A stretch of DNA of 64,000 nucleotides. Origin: CAZJKE01 sp964546585. GTDB lineage: Bacteria > Planctomycetota > Phycisphaerae > Phycisphaerales > SM1A02. Where the stretch lies: positions 10,387-74,386 of the forward strand of contig CAZJKE010000006.1 of the NCBI GenBank assembly GCA_964546585.1, in the 5' to 3' direction. The notes below the pieces were generated by a model, which had not been told where the DNA came from, ran no database searches, and saw nothing but the letters and a program-made list of their open reading frames with translations. Below, piece by piece: positions 41,649 through 49,702 of the stretch. A program made the translations under genes and the position numbers. The stretch's first letter is position 1. Each line of letters starts with the position of its first letter.

Positions 41649-42410
41649 GTGCGTACAGCGATCATCAGCGACATTCACGGCAATCTCGAGGCCCTGACTA
41701 CGGTGTTGGCAGACATCGATTCAAAGGGCGTTGATCGCATTGTGTGCCTTGGCGACATCCTCGGGTACGGCCCGAATCCGGTCGAATGCGTGGATCTCGT
41801 CGCTGAGCATTGCGAGTGGTCGCTGCTTGGCAATCACGACTACGGCGCACTGTACGAACCCACGAACTTCAACGCAGCAGCTGAACAGGCGGCGTATTGG
41901 ACGCGCGCGCAATTCGATCAACAGGCGGACAAGTCGATCGCGGCGCGGCACTGGGACTTCCTCGGAAGTCTGCGTGTGCGGACATCCATTGGCGATTTTC
42001 TTTGTGTGCACGGAACACCGCGCCGGCCCATCAATGAATATCTGTTTCCCGACGACGCCATCAACTCGCCGGTAAAAATGCAACAGATCTTTGATCGAAT
42101 TCCCACACACTGCATGTCAGGCCATACGCATGTTCCTGGCGTGTTCACCGCAGAGCCCGACTTCTACCCGCCGGACGATGTCGAGGGGTCGTTCAACTTT
42201 GGGAAAGAGGAACACATCATCATCAATCCCGGCTCCGTGGGTCAACCACGGGACCTCGATCCGCGGAGCAGTTATGCCATCATCAATGATGACGACAAGA
42301 CAGTGGATTTCTATCGTCTCGACTATGACATCGACGCCGTCGCAGAAAAGATTTACGCCATTCCGGAACTCAGCAACTGGCTGGGTGATCGCCTCCGCGA
42401 AGGCCGCTGA
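41649..42410 (+). CDS. Metallophosphoesterase (diadenosine tetraphosphatase/YfcE-like)
   Basis: A 253-residue calcineurin-like phosphoesterase. Motifs: AIISDIHGNLEAL, CLGDILGYGPNPVECVDLV, LLGNHDYGAL, CVHGTPRRPINEY and CMSGHTHVPG, a complete set of the five metal-binding blocks. The GYGPxPxEC stretch is common in bacterial homologues that act on unknown phosphodiesters. The start codon is GTG with GGGAGG about 8 nt upstream. yidC follows after 30 bp. Confidence 0.9.
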   Translation: MRTAIISDIHGNLEALTTVLADIDSKGVDRIVCLGDILGYGPNPVECVDLVAEHCEWSLLGNHDYGALYEPTNFNAAAEQAAYWTRAQFDQQADKSIAARHWDFLGSLRVRTSIGDFLCVHGTPRRPINEYLFPDDAINSPVKMQQIFDRIPTHCMSGHTHVPGVFTAEPDFYPPDDVEGSFNFGKEEHIIINPGSVGQPRDLDPRSSYAIINDDDKTVDFYRLDYDIDAVAEKIYAIPELSNWLGDRLREGR

Positions 42411-42440
42411 AGCACCGACTGAAACCGCCGGAATACACGC

Positions 42441-44600
42441 ATGACGCCGAAGGCTCGACGCCGAATGGTTCCGATTCTCGTCCTCGCGGCTTCCGCGGGC
42501 GTGTTGTCTGCCATCATCTTCGGTCCCCAGCGAACTGCACCGCCCATTCCGCCGGCTGCGGAGACAGCCGCGGAGAAGCCGGCAACCGATCCTGCCCCAC
42601 CGCCAACACCCGAACCCACAGTTGCGGCCCCTCCGACCGAGGCCGCGCCCATTGGAAAAGTGGCGCTTCAGTTGTTTCACGATCGGGCCGCGCCCCTTCC
42701 GCTCGGCAGTCTGGAGACACCGGACGAAGTCGCCATGCGAGTGGAACTCAGCCGAGCCGGCGCTGGGGTTTCCAGTATTCGGTTCTCCGATATTTTCGAG
42801 ACGGTCGATGGCAAGTTCGCATGGTCGCGGTTCCGCGATGGCAAAGACGCGGTGGAACCACCCATTGATGATCTTTATCTGTTGATCGAGGCAAGGCAAC
42901 TGACCTATGCGACGCCAGCAGGCCCGCAGACCGTCACCCCGGCAGTGCTCGGGGCCAACATGATCATCGTCAACGAAGTCCCGTTGCATTTGACCGCACC
43001 TGAATGCTGGCACCTCACTGGAAACGGTGGCTTCGAAGCGGTGGTCGTGGATGATCAGGCCAATCCTGTATTGCGCATCACTCGCCGTTGGTCAATTGAT
43101 GACCGGTTCGGGCTGGGGCTGGAACAGCGCCTGGCCAACCTGTCGAGTGGCCCGATTTCGGTGCAGTGGCTGCAATATGGCCCCCCCAGTCTGCGCCTGG
43201 ACCGGTCCCGCTACATGGACCGCCGACGCTTTCGATTCGGCTGGGAACTCGGGGAGAATCGAGATCCCGCCCATGTCGCTCCAATTCAGGCATCTGCGGA
43301 ATTTCTCTACGAGTACGCCGATGTCACCAAGGACGGGGATAACACGCTCTGGCCGACTGAGTTCACTGAGGAAGAGGGCTTAGCCCTTTCTTGGTTCGCA
43401 TCGACGAATCGCTACTTCGGGTTGACGGTCTTCCCGCCCATCAACGATCAGGGGCAGGGGGCACGGCTTCTGGGCACCACCGTCTCTCGCATCGGCAGCC
43501 AGATTGTCGGTGAGGGCGATGAGCAATTCATCCTGACAGCCCTCTACAGCACCCCCGCCATGATTGCCGCCGGCGAAACGCTATCTCTGGACATGGGTGT
43601 GTACGCCGGGCCGCTTGAGCGGCGCATCCTCGACAACGAAGAACCATATGTGTCGCTCAGCATGCGAGGACTCGTGCTGTACCAGATGTCGAGCATGTGC
43701 GCTTTTTGCACCTTCCAGTGGCTGGCCGACTTCCTGGCCTGGGTACTGACCGAACTGGTCAACCATGTCGTCTTCGACTGGGGGCTGGCGATCATTCTCC
43801 TTGTACTCATCGTCCGCACGCTTCTGCATCCGATCACGAAAAAATCGCAGGTCAACATGCAGAAGTTCAGCAAGGTCATGCAGAAACTCAAGCCGGAGCT
43901 CGACACGCTGCGGGGCAAGTACGGCGATGACCCCAAGCGGATGCAGAAGGAACAGATGGCACTGATGCAGCAACACGGTGTGAACCCGTTGCAGATGCTC
44001 GGTTGCCTGCCGATGTTCCTGCAGATGCCCATTTGGGTTGCGCTCTACGCAGTGCTCTACTTCACATTCGACCTGCGGCAGCAGCCGGCGTTCTTCGGCT
44101 TCTTCCAACTGTTCTGGGACTGGCCATTCCTTGCGGATCTTGGTTCGGCCGACCACTTCTTCGGTCAGTTCGCCGAAGCTCGGCACTTCCTGCTCTGGAA
44201 CATCACCGGTATCAATGTTCTGCCCCTTCTGATGGGCATCATCTTCTTTGTGCAACAGAAATACATGTCGCCCCAGAACCTCGCGACGATGACTTCCGAG
44301 CAGCAGACACAACAGAAGATGATGCGGGTGATGATGGTCGTGCTGTTCCCGCTCATGCTGTACAGCGCACCTTCGGGACTGACGCTCTACATCCTCACAT
44401 CCAGTTGCATCGGCATTCTCGAGAGCCGCCACATTCGCGCGCATGTCGACAAGATGGATCTGGATCCGGGCAAGGCGCCCCCAGAAAAGCGCCGTAAACC
44501 CAAGGACAAACAGGCTCGCGCCTGGGCGGAAGCCATGGAGGCCCGTCGCAAGAAGGTCAAGAACAAGGCTCCCAAACGCAGTTACAAGAAACGCAAGTAG
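42441..44600 (+). CDS. yidC: Membrane protein insertase YidC
   Basis: A 719-residue insertase for inner-membrane proteins. It has an N-terminal signal-anchor helix, a proline-rich linker (PAAETAAEKPATDPAPPPTP), a large periplasmic beta domain (~90-400) and the conserved five-helix core starting near DWGLAIILLVLIVRTLLHPI with a cytoplasmic helical hairpin (QKFSKVMQKLKPELDTLRGKYG) and GCLPMFLQMPIWVALYAVLY. The C-terminus is very basic (KKVKNKAPKRSYKKRK), suiting ribosome binding. Longer than E. coli YidC (548). mnmE follows after 9 bp. Confidence 0.96.
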   Translation: MTPKARRRMVPILVLAASAGVLSAIIFGPQRTAPPIPPAAETAAEKPATDPAPPPTPEPTVAAPPTEAAPIGKVALQLFHDRAAPLPLGSLETPDEVAMRVELSRAGAGVSSIRFSDIFETVDGKFAWSRFRDGKDAVEPPIDDLYLLIEARQLTYATPAGPQTVTPAVLGANMIIVNEVPLHLTAPECWHLTGNGGFEAVVVDDQANPVLRITRRWSIDDRFGLGLEQRLANLSSGPISVQWLQYGPPSLRLDRSRYMDRRRFRFGWELGENRDPAHVAPIQASAEFLYEYADVTKDGDNTLWPTEFTEEEGLALSWFASTNRYFGLTVFPPINDQGQGARLLGTTVSRIGSQIVGEGDEQFILTALYSTPAMIAAGETLSLDMGVYAGPLERRILDNEEPYVSLSMRGLVLYQMSSMCAFCTFQWLADFLAWVLTELVNHVVFDWGLAIILLVLIVRTLLHPITKKSQVNMQKFSKVMQKLKPELDTLRGKYGDDPKRMQKEQMALMQQHGVNPLQMLGCLPMFLQMPIWVALYAVLYFTFDLRQQPAFFGFFQLFWDWPFLADLGSADHFFGQFAEARHFLLWNITGINVLPLLMGIIFFVQQKYMSPQNLATMTSEQQTQQKMMRVMMVVLFPLMLYSAPSGLTLYILTSSCIGILESRHIRAHVDKMDLDPGKAPPEKRRKPKDKQARAWAEAMEARRKKVKNKAPKRSYKKRK

Positions 44601-44609
44601 CGAGGTGCT

Positions 44610-45890
44610 GTGGATCTCGCCTCGACCATCGTCGCCGTCAGTTCGCCGCCGGGCCGGTCGCAGCGTGGCATCGTCCGCGCCAGCGGTCCGAAGGTGCACA
44701 CGGCCGCTGCGCCACTTGGGCTGACGCCGCAGCCTGGTCGCATGGTTGCCGATCGCCTGCAACTGGGTGAACACACGCTGCCCGTCCTCGTCGCGCTCTT
44801 CCCCGGGGGCAACTCCTATACCGGCGAGGATGTCCTGGAAATCCAGGCGCCCGGGAATCCCGCTCTCCTGCATCGACTTGCAGGTGCGGTCATGACCGCC
44901 AGCGGCGGTCGATGGGCGGAGGCAGGCGAATTCACGGCGAGGGCGTTTTTCACCGGTCGCATCGACCTCAGCGAAGCCGAAGGAATCGCGGCGACAATCG
45001 CAGCCGAGAATGATGCCGAACTTGCCGCCGCCGAATTGCTTCGAACCGGTGGCCTGTCGCGCCTCATCAGTGCGCAGTCCGCTGCACTTGCGAGCCTCCT
45101 CGCCCTGGTGGAAGCAGGAATTGACTTTGTTGACCAGGAGGATGTCACGACAGTTTCTGAAGACGATCTTCGTACCGGTCTGGACACCATCATCGGGACA
45201 CTTGAGGAGGTGCTCGCAGCGAGCATTTCGAAGGAGGAATTGCGCGATCTTCCTCGAGTCGTGTTGTCGGGGCCTCCCAACGCGGGAAAATCCATGCTCT
45301 TCAATGCGCTGGTCGGTAGAAGTCGTGTGGTTACATCAAGTACCGGAGGAACAACACGCGATGCCATCGTGGAACCCTTATGCATCGGGAACACTGAAGT
45401 GCTTCTTGTTGACATTGCAGGAGAGGCTGATGGCACGGACGAGATGTCCGAGCAGATGAGACGCTCTACACAGCACGCGAAGACCACCGCCGACCTCGTT
45501 CTGGCCTGCGTCCCGCCGGGGCAGGAGCCACCTCCGCAGAAGGCCGGCACGCTGGTCGTGTTTACAAAGTCCGACTGGGGAGGTCGCGGCGTCAGTGCGC
45601 TGCGCGGGTACGGCATCGCCGAGTTGCGCACAACCATTGCCAACCTCGTCGCGCAACAACCCCGCCCATCTGCCGACGCGATTGCGCTTCGACCGCGGCA
45701 CGCAACTGCCCTCCAAAGCGCAGGCAACCACCTCCGCGGCGCGCGCAAACACATCGGCGACTGCGATGCGGCGGAACTCATCGCAGCAGATATGCGCCTC
45801 GCCCTGAATTGTTTGGGATCGATCACTGGCGCGATGACGCCAGACGATGTTCTCGGAGAGGTCTTTGCATCATTTTGTGTTGGCAAGTAA
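44610..45890 (+). CDS. mnmE: tRNA modification GTPase MnmE (divergent)
   Basis: A 426-residue MnmE, slightly short of the usual ~450. The N-domain (EAGEFTARAFFTGRIDLSEAEGI) and P-loop GPPNAGKSMLFNALVG are clear, and the C-terminus ends FCVGK (canonical FCIGK). It forms, with MnmG, the complex that installs the cmnm5 group on wobble U34. Deviations: G3 reads DIAGEAD instead of DTAGLRE, and G4 reads FTKSD instead of NKxD. The start is GTG with GAGG upstream. The usual partner gene mnmG is not in the window. Confidence 0.9.
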   Translation: MDLASTIVAVSSPPGRSQRGIVRASGPKVHTAAAPLGLTPQPGRMVADRLQLGEHTLPVLVALFPGGNSYTGEDVLEIQAPGNPALLHRLAGAVMTASGGRWAEAGEFTARAFFTGRIDLSEAEGIAATIAAENDAELAAAELLRTGGLSRLISAQSAALASLLALVEAGIDFVDQEDVTTVSEDDLRTGLDTIIGTLEEVLAASISKEELRDLPRVVLSGPPNAGKSMLFNALVGRSRVVTSSTGGTTRDAIVEPLCIGNTEVLLVDIAGEADGTDEMSEQMRRSTQHAKTTADLVLACVPPGQEPPPQKAGTLVVFTKSDWGGRGVSALRGYGIAELRTTIANLVAQQPRPSADAIALRPRHATALQSAGNHLRGARKHIGDCDAAELIAADMRLALNCLGSITGAMTPDDVLGEVFASFCVGK

Positions 45891-45891
45891 C

Positions 45892-45904
45892 GGTGTCCAA
45901 CACC
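45892..45904. repeat. GGTGTCCAACACC imperfect palindrome after mnmE
   Basis: Inverted repeat GGTGT-CCA-ACACC one base after the mnmE stop, between convergent mnmE and dciA. It resembles the 13-bp palindrome family at 12496, 34756 and 36332. No T-tract follows, so it is not an obvious terminator. Confidence 0.55.
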
Positions 45905-45913
45905 GTCAATGTC

Positions 45914-46261
45914 TCAACGCGCGCGCACCCGAATCTTCCGCAGCGTTCCCTTGCACGATCGTTGCATTGCGCTCAGCAATCCCGACCGCAACAGCCGATT
46001 CACCTGATACGCCACCGGTGAACCGTCGGCCACCACCTCAAGCACGCCACTGCGGAAGGCGACAATCTCGGTATGCCGAGCAAGTTCCTGCGGCAGGAGG
46101 TCCTCCCACGCATTGACAAGGCCATCAAAGCGGCGGCTCTGCCGGCGAAGCGATGTGCGAATCGCCGTCAGCGTCCCGGCAATCGCGTGCGATCGGTTGG
46201 GCCGTGTCCGCCAGGCTCGAAGTTTCTCGAGTTCCATCTCGGCTGCAGGCATGTGTCGCAT
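45914..46261 (-). CDS. dciA: DUF721/DciA-like helicase-loading protein
   Basis: A 115-residue protein whose core (FDGLVNAWEDLLPQELARHTEIVAFRSGVLEVVADGSPVAYQVNRL) matches the DUF721 domain of DciA, which loads the DnaB replicative helicase in bacteria lacking DnaC. The tail KGTLRKIRVRAR is basic. The longer open frame to 46519 is shadow sequence over the ABC gene. The ATG at 46261 is only 22 bp from the divergent ABC gene start. Its presence near parB and yidC fits an origin-proximal location. Confidence 0.8.
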   Translation of the reverse strand: MRHMPAAEMELEKLRAWRTRPNRSHAIAGTLTAIRTSLRRQSRRFDGLVNAWEDLLPQELARHTEIVAFRSGVLEVVADGSPVAYQVNRLLRSGLLSAMQRSCKGTLRKIRVRAR

Positions 46262-46269
46262 GGTACTGC

Positions 46270-46275
46270 TATTGT
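46270..46275 (+). promoter_or_regulatory. -10 element for the ABC ATPase gene
   Basis: TGCTATTGT (extended -10) in the 22-bp dciA/ABC spacer; TATTGT ends 8 nt before the ATG at 46284. No good -10 for dciA is seen on the other strand. Confidence 0.45.
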
Positions 46276-46283
46276 TTCGTCCA

Positions 46284-47318
46284 ATGACAGCGATATCCCT
46301 GAAGGGTTTGACCAAACGATTCGGTACCACCACCGCTGTGGATGGTGTTGACCTCGACATCGCCACGGGCGAACTCTTTTTTCTCCTCGGGCCATCGGGC
46401 TGCGGCAAGACCACCCTGCTCCGCATGCTTGCTGGTTTCATTGACCCGACGGCCGGGTCGATTCGCTTCGGGGAACGCGATGTCACCCACCTGCCGCCAA
46501 ATAAACGAAATACCGGCATGGTGTTCCAGAGTTACGCGCTCTGGCCACATATGAGCGTCATCGAGAATGTCAAATATGGGCTTACACTGCGAAAAATCCC
46601 CACAGGCGAGCGAGAAAAGCAGGCTCGGGAGGCCTTGGCCGTAGTCCATATGGACCAATGTGCAGGTCGAAAGCCCAACGAACTCTCGGGTGGTCAGCAG
46701 CAGCGGGTCGCCTTGGCCAGGGCCATCGTGGTGAAGCCCGATCTGTTGCTGCTTGATGAGCCCCTGAGCAACTTGGACGCCAAGCTTCGATTGGAGATGC
46801 GAAGCGAAATCCGCCGCATCTGCACTGCCGTAGGCATGACGACCGTGTATGTCACCCATGATCAGAAGGAGGCTCTATCGATCGCAGATCGCCTCGCGGT
46901 GCTCCGCGACGGACAGATTCAGCAGGTTGGCGAGCCGCGGTCGGTCTACCGGCAGCCGTGCTCGGCATTCGTGGCCGGATTCATTGGGGAAACCAACTTC
47001 GTGCGAGGAACCGCCTCGGGCCATGAGGTGTCGACCCCGCTGGGCACGCTGCAGGTTGCGTCCTCCGCCGAAGGACCCGTCAACTGTTCCATTCGGCCTG
47101 AGGCCATCAAAGTCCATGACGGCCCAGGTGCCAACAACGGCTTTGAAGGCACGCGACTGCACAGCACCTATCTCGGCGAGATCGCCCAGCACGAGGTGGC
47201 AGTCGGCCAAGATCAAACCCTCCGGATCATGGAGGGGAATCCTCGGCACATGGGCGGAGAGGGAGATACCCTCTACTTATCAATAGATCCCGGTGATATC
47301 GTGCTTGTTGCCGACTGA
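46284..47318 (+). CDS. ABC transporter ATP-binding protein with TOBE domain (orphan)
   Basis: A 344-residue ABC ATPase of the CysA/PotA/FbpC/MalK-like importer class. Walker A GPSGCGKTTLLRML, Q-loop QSYALWPHMSV, signature LSGGQQQRVALARAIV, Walker B LLLLDEPLSNLDAKLR and the H-loop THDQKEAL are intact. A TOBE-type regulatory domain occupies ~residues 240-344. No permease or binding protein is adjacent, so the substrate is unknown. The open frame extends upstream to 46113, but 46284 gives the standard start and a -10 box at the right distance. It is divergent from dciA. Confidence 0.9.
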   Translation: MTAISLKGLTKRFGTTTAVDGVDLDIATGELFFLLGPSGCGKTTLLRMLAGFIDPTAGSIRFGERDVTHLPPNKRNTGMVFQSYALWPHMSVIENVKYGLTLRKIPTGEREKQAREALAVVHMDQCAGRKPNELSGGQQQRVALARAIVVKPDLLLLDEPLSNLDAKLRLEMRSEIRRICTAVGMTTVYVTHDQKEALSIADRLAVLRDGQIQQVGEPRSVYRQPCSAFVAGFIGETNFVRGTASGHEVSTPLGTLQVASSAEGPVNCSIRPEAIKVHDGPGANNGFEGTRLHSTYLGEIAQHEVAVGQDQTLRIMEGNPRHMGGEGDTLYLSIDPGDIVLVAD

Positions 47319-47576
47319 TCGCGGCAAACATGCCGTTTTGTGGCTAAATGCGTCGATCGTGCAGCCTTCTGCTGCGAACAGGTTCCAACTGGTGGGCTGG
47401 GGCGGTCCTCTGCTGTGGCCGAAGGATGTCCCTGCTGCAATTCCGCGATTCCGCAGGCACTGGGTCCCGACGGTCCAGGCGGTGATTCGATTTGACATGC
47501 CGAGGCAAACCTGCGATAAGGCATGGCGTGATTCAATTGGTGTTCCACATGGAACATCTGTGGAAGGAGCAAAGGA
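47319..47576. other. Non-coding leader upstream of parB
   Basis: 258 bp without a convincing gene. The only structured features seen are the parS-like palindrome (47541-47556) and the AAGGAGC ribosome-binding site (47563-47569). Small frames here have no family resemblance, and I found no tRNA or known riboswitch. Confidence 0.6.
47541..47556. promoter_or_regulatory. parS-like centromere site
   Basis: TGTTCCACATGGAACA, a 16-bp inverted repeat (7+2+7) matching the bacterial parS consensus TGTTTCACGTGAAACA at 13 of 16 positions, with perfect arm symmetry. It lies 20 bp before the parB start, a common place for parS and for ParB autoregulation. Confidence 0.7.
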
Positions 47577-48227
47577 ATGCCATCAACCACAGGCAAGCGA
47601 AAGCGGCGGCTCGGCAAGGGCCTTGGACATCTTCTAGCCAGACCTGTTGAAGTCCCCACGGGCGATGGGCCGGTTCCGGTGGCTGCAGCGCCTTCATCGC
47701 CACCCGCCGCCGGCGAGGGGCTCCAGCACCTCGCGATCGCCCGGATCGTCCCCAACCCCAAACAGCCTCGNNNNNNNNNNNNNNNNNNNNNNNNNNNNNN
47801 NNNNNNNNNNNNNNNNNNNNNNNNNNNNNNNNNNNNNNNNNNNNNNNNNNNNNNNNNNNNNNNNNNNNNNCGCGACGGTCGCCTCTCCATGGGCCATGCC
47901 AAGGTGCTCCTTGGGGTACCAGACGCTTCCACTTGCCGCGCCATGGCCAGGCGGTGTGCCAAGGAGCAGTGGTCGGTTCGGGAGTTGGAGCGGCGCCTCA
48001 AGAAGTCCGGCAAGTCCGCCAAGGGAGATGCTCAACAGGGTGGCGACCTCAACCCTGCCGCGGCCAACCTGGCGGATCTCAGCCGCCAACTCGGTGAGCA
48101 TCTCGGTACCAAAGTGCAGGTCGTCGCCAGCGGCAAGAAGGGCGGCGGCCGCCTGGTCATCGACTTCTTCGACAACGCTCAGTTCGAGGGGATTCTCAAA
48201 CGGCTCGCATTCGTCCCAAAGGCGTAG
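47577..48227 (+). CDS. parB: Chromosome-partitioning protein ParB, interrupted by an assembly gap
   Basis: The 5' part encodes the classic ParB N-terminus KRRLGKGLGHLLARPVEV and the ParA-proximal linker up to IARIVPNPKQPR, the start of the CTP-binding ParB/Srx domain. After 100 N the frame resumes with RDGRLSMGHAKVLLGV, from the end of the HTH DNA-binding domain, then a C-terminal dimerisation domain ending RLVIDFFDNAQFEGILKRLAFV. Known ParB has ~145 residues between these two points, so the gap is about 430-450 bp, not 100. The read-through frame in this sequence is an accident. The gene is probably intact in the organism. AAGGAG precedes the ATG. Confidence 0.9.
   Translation: MPSTTGKRKRRLGKGLGHLLARPVEVPTGDGPVPVAAAPSSPPAAGEGLQHLAIARIVPNPKQPXXXXXXXXXXXXXXXXXXXXXXXXXXXXXXXXXXRDGRLSMGHAKVLLGVPDASTCRAMARRCAKEQWSVRELERRLKKSGKSAKGDAQQGGDLNPAAANLADLSRQLGEHLGTKVQVVASGKKGGGRLVIDFFDNAQFEGILKRLAFVPKA
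47771..47870. other. Assembly gap (100 N) inside parB
   Basis: Exactly 100 N, a placeholder of unknown real length. From the ParB family spacing, the missing piece should be several hundred bases. Confidence 0.98.
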
Positions 48228-48232
48228 GCAAG

Positions 48233-49369
48233 TTATCGGACGTTACTGGCAGTTTCGGCACGCTCAATTGAGCGGTAGAGCGTGTCCCGTTCCACCGCCT
48301 GCAAACCGGCGTCCAAGATGGCCCGCCGAAGATCGAAGACTGACTGCTCCTGATGCGTCGAATCACCACCGACCTTCGTAATGTCGTACCAGACGACGGT
48401 GCCGTCCAAATCATCGGCCCCGCATTGCAGCATGTGCTCTGCAAGGGGCAGCGTCTGCATGATCCAGAACGCTTTGACATGAGGAACATTGTCGAGCATG
48501 AGGCGGCAGATCGCCAGCGTTCGCAGGTTCTCCAACCCACCCGGCCCAGGAAGATGCGACAGTTCGCTGCCGTCTGGAATGAACGGCAGGGGGATGATGG
48601 CCTGGAAGCAACCGCCACCTTCAGCAAGCGTTCGATCCTGTTCTTCCCTCAGTATCGCGAGATGTTCAATGCGGTCTGCACGCGATTCAACATGCCCGTA
48701 CAGCATGGTCGCGTTACTGTTGATGCCAAGGTCATGGGCTGTTCGATGCACATCAAGCCAGGTGCGTCCGCGAATCTTCCCACGGAACGCTTCGTCATGC
48801 ACTCGGTCGTCAAACACCTCCGCACCGCCACCGGGAAGTGATCCCAGCCCCGCGTCCAGAAGTTCGGCCAGAACATCGCGGATCTCTGTCGGTCGTTTGG
48901 AGATGCGCGCAAGGTGCACGATTTCGACTGCAGTAAAGGCCTTTATGTGCAGCGACGGCGCAGTGTCGCGAATCGCGCGGAGCATGTCGGTGTAGTACGA
49001 GAACGGCAGCCACGGGTGCAGCCCGCCGACGATGTGCAGTTCCGTTGCGCCTGCCTCCGCCGCATCTCTGGCCCGCGATGCAACATCATCGATCGATAGT
49101 TCATATGCACCGTCCTCTCCACGCTTTCGGTAGAACGCACAGAACTTGCAACTCAGCGCGCAGATGTTGGTGTAGTTGACATGGCGATTGATGTTGTAGT
49201 AGGCAATGTCGCCGTGCAATCGTCTTCGAACTTGATTGGCAAGTTCGCACACCCGCCAGATGTCTGGCGTCTCATACAACAGCATGCCGTCCTGCCGCGT
49301 CAAACGCTGGCCAGCGGCAACCTTCTCGGCGATGCCTTCGAGTCTTGCATCCGGTATGGAGACAGCCAT
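48233..49369 (-). CDS. mqnE: Aminofutalosine synthase (radical SAM)
   Basis: A 378-residue radical SAM enzyme of the futalosine menaquinone pathway, which joins 3-enolpyruvyl-benzoate and SAM to aminofutalosine. The 4Fe-4S site is NYTNICALSCKFCAFYRKRG (CxxxCxxC), followed by HIVGGLHPWLPFSYY, HIKAFTAVEIVHLARI, GLGSLPGGGAEVFDDR, NATMLYGHVE and QTLPLAEHMLQCGADDLDGT, together typical of MqnE rather than MqnC. Its partner mqnB is at 3.7 kb. The ATG at 49369 is preferred, with GAGG 6 nt upstream; an in-frame start at 49402 is possible. Confidence 0.93.
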   Translation of the reverse strand: MAVSIPDARLEGIAEKVAAGQRLTRQDGMLLYETPDIWRVCELANQVRRRLHGDIAYYNINRHVNYTNICALSCKFCAFYRKRGEDGAYELSIDDVASRARDAAEAGATELHIVGGLHPWLPFSYYTDMLRAIRDTAPSLHIKAFTAVEIVHLARISKRPTEIRDVLAELLDAGLGSLPGGGAEVFDDRVHDEAFRGKIRGRTWLDVHRTAHDLGINSNATMLYGHVESRADRIEHLAILREEQDRTLAEGGGCFQAIIPLPFIPDGSELSHLPGPGGLENLRTLAICRLMLDNVPHVKAFWIMQTLPLAEHMLQCGADDLDGTVVWYDITKVGGDSTHQEQSVFDLRRAILDAGLQAVERDTLYRSIERAETASNVR

Positions 49370-49502
49370 GGCGAGCCTCGCATCGTAGCCGGAATGAGGC
49401 ATGTCACAATGGGGAAGAAGGGTGGCTTGTGTGGCCCTTCACATGAGGCGCTCAATGAACAGGGCGATGTTCCCCCACAATGCGGCCGATGCCACAGGAG
49501 CA

Positions 49503-49700
49503 ATGCAACCGACTTTTTCACCCTCACAATCCCGCACTGAGCCGCTGTCGTTCCCCGTGGATGCTGCCCGCTGGCTTGGCGAGCACCGGGCCCCGCAGAT
49601 TGATTCCGCGGCCGCGGCCGATCTCGCGGAGGAACACCTGCGGAGATTGGCTGCGATCATGGGGCTCTTGCCCGACGACGATCGTCCGTCAGCGGCCTGA
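49503..49700 (+). CDS. Small protein of unknown function
   Basis: A 65-residue acidic, mostly helical protein (PVDAARWLGEHRAPQIDSAA, then ADLAEEHLRRLAAIMGLLPD). The ATG at 49503 is preceded at 4-5 nt by AGGAG, a strong ribosome-binding site, which is the main reason to call it real; an in-frame upstream start at 49401 overlaps the mqnE promoter area. No family is recognised. It ends 2 bp from the convergent gene at 49703. Confidence 0.5.
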   Translation: MQPTFSPSQSRTEPLSFPVDAARWLGEHRAPQIDSAAAADLAEEHLRRLAAIMGLLPDDDRPSAA

Positions 49701-49702
49701 AT

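Noticed and set aside
43581..44873. 430-codon antisense frame opposite yidC and mnmE
   Set aside because: His/Arg-rich, no motifs; yidC and mnmE on the other strand have full family signatures.
45892..45904. Rho-independent terminator after mnmE
   Set aside because: The 5-bp stem has no T-tract on either strand; it fits the dispersed palindrome family better.
46284..46519. Upstream extension of dciA over the ABC gene
   Set aside because: The extra 86 residues have no DUF721 sequence and are antisense to the Walker A region of the ABC ATPase.
47319..47540. Small structured RNA (SRP, 6S or similar) in the parB leader
   Set aside because: Several short GC-rich inverted repeats exist, but none of the conserved motifs of these RNAs could be found.
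47577..48227. Reading parB as one continuous 216-residue protein
   Set aside because: The frame crosses 100 N of placeholder; family spacing requires a much longer missing segment.
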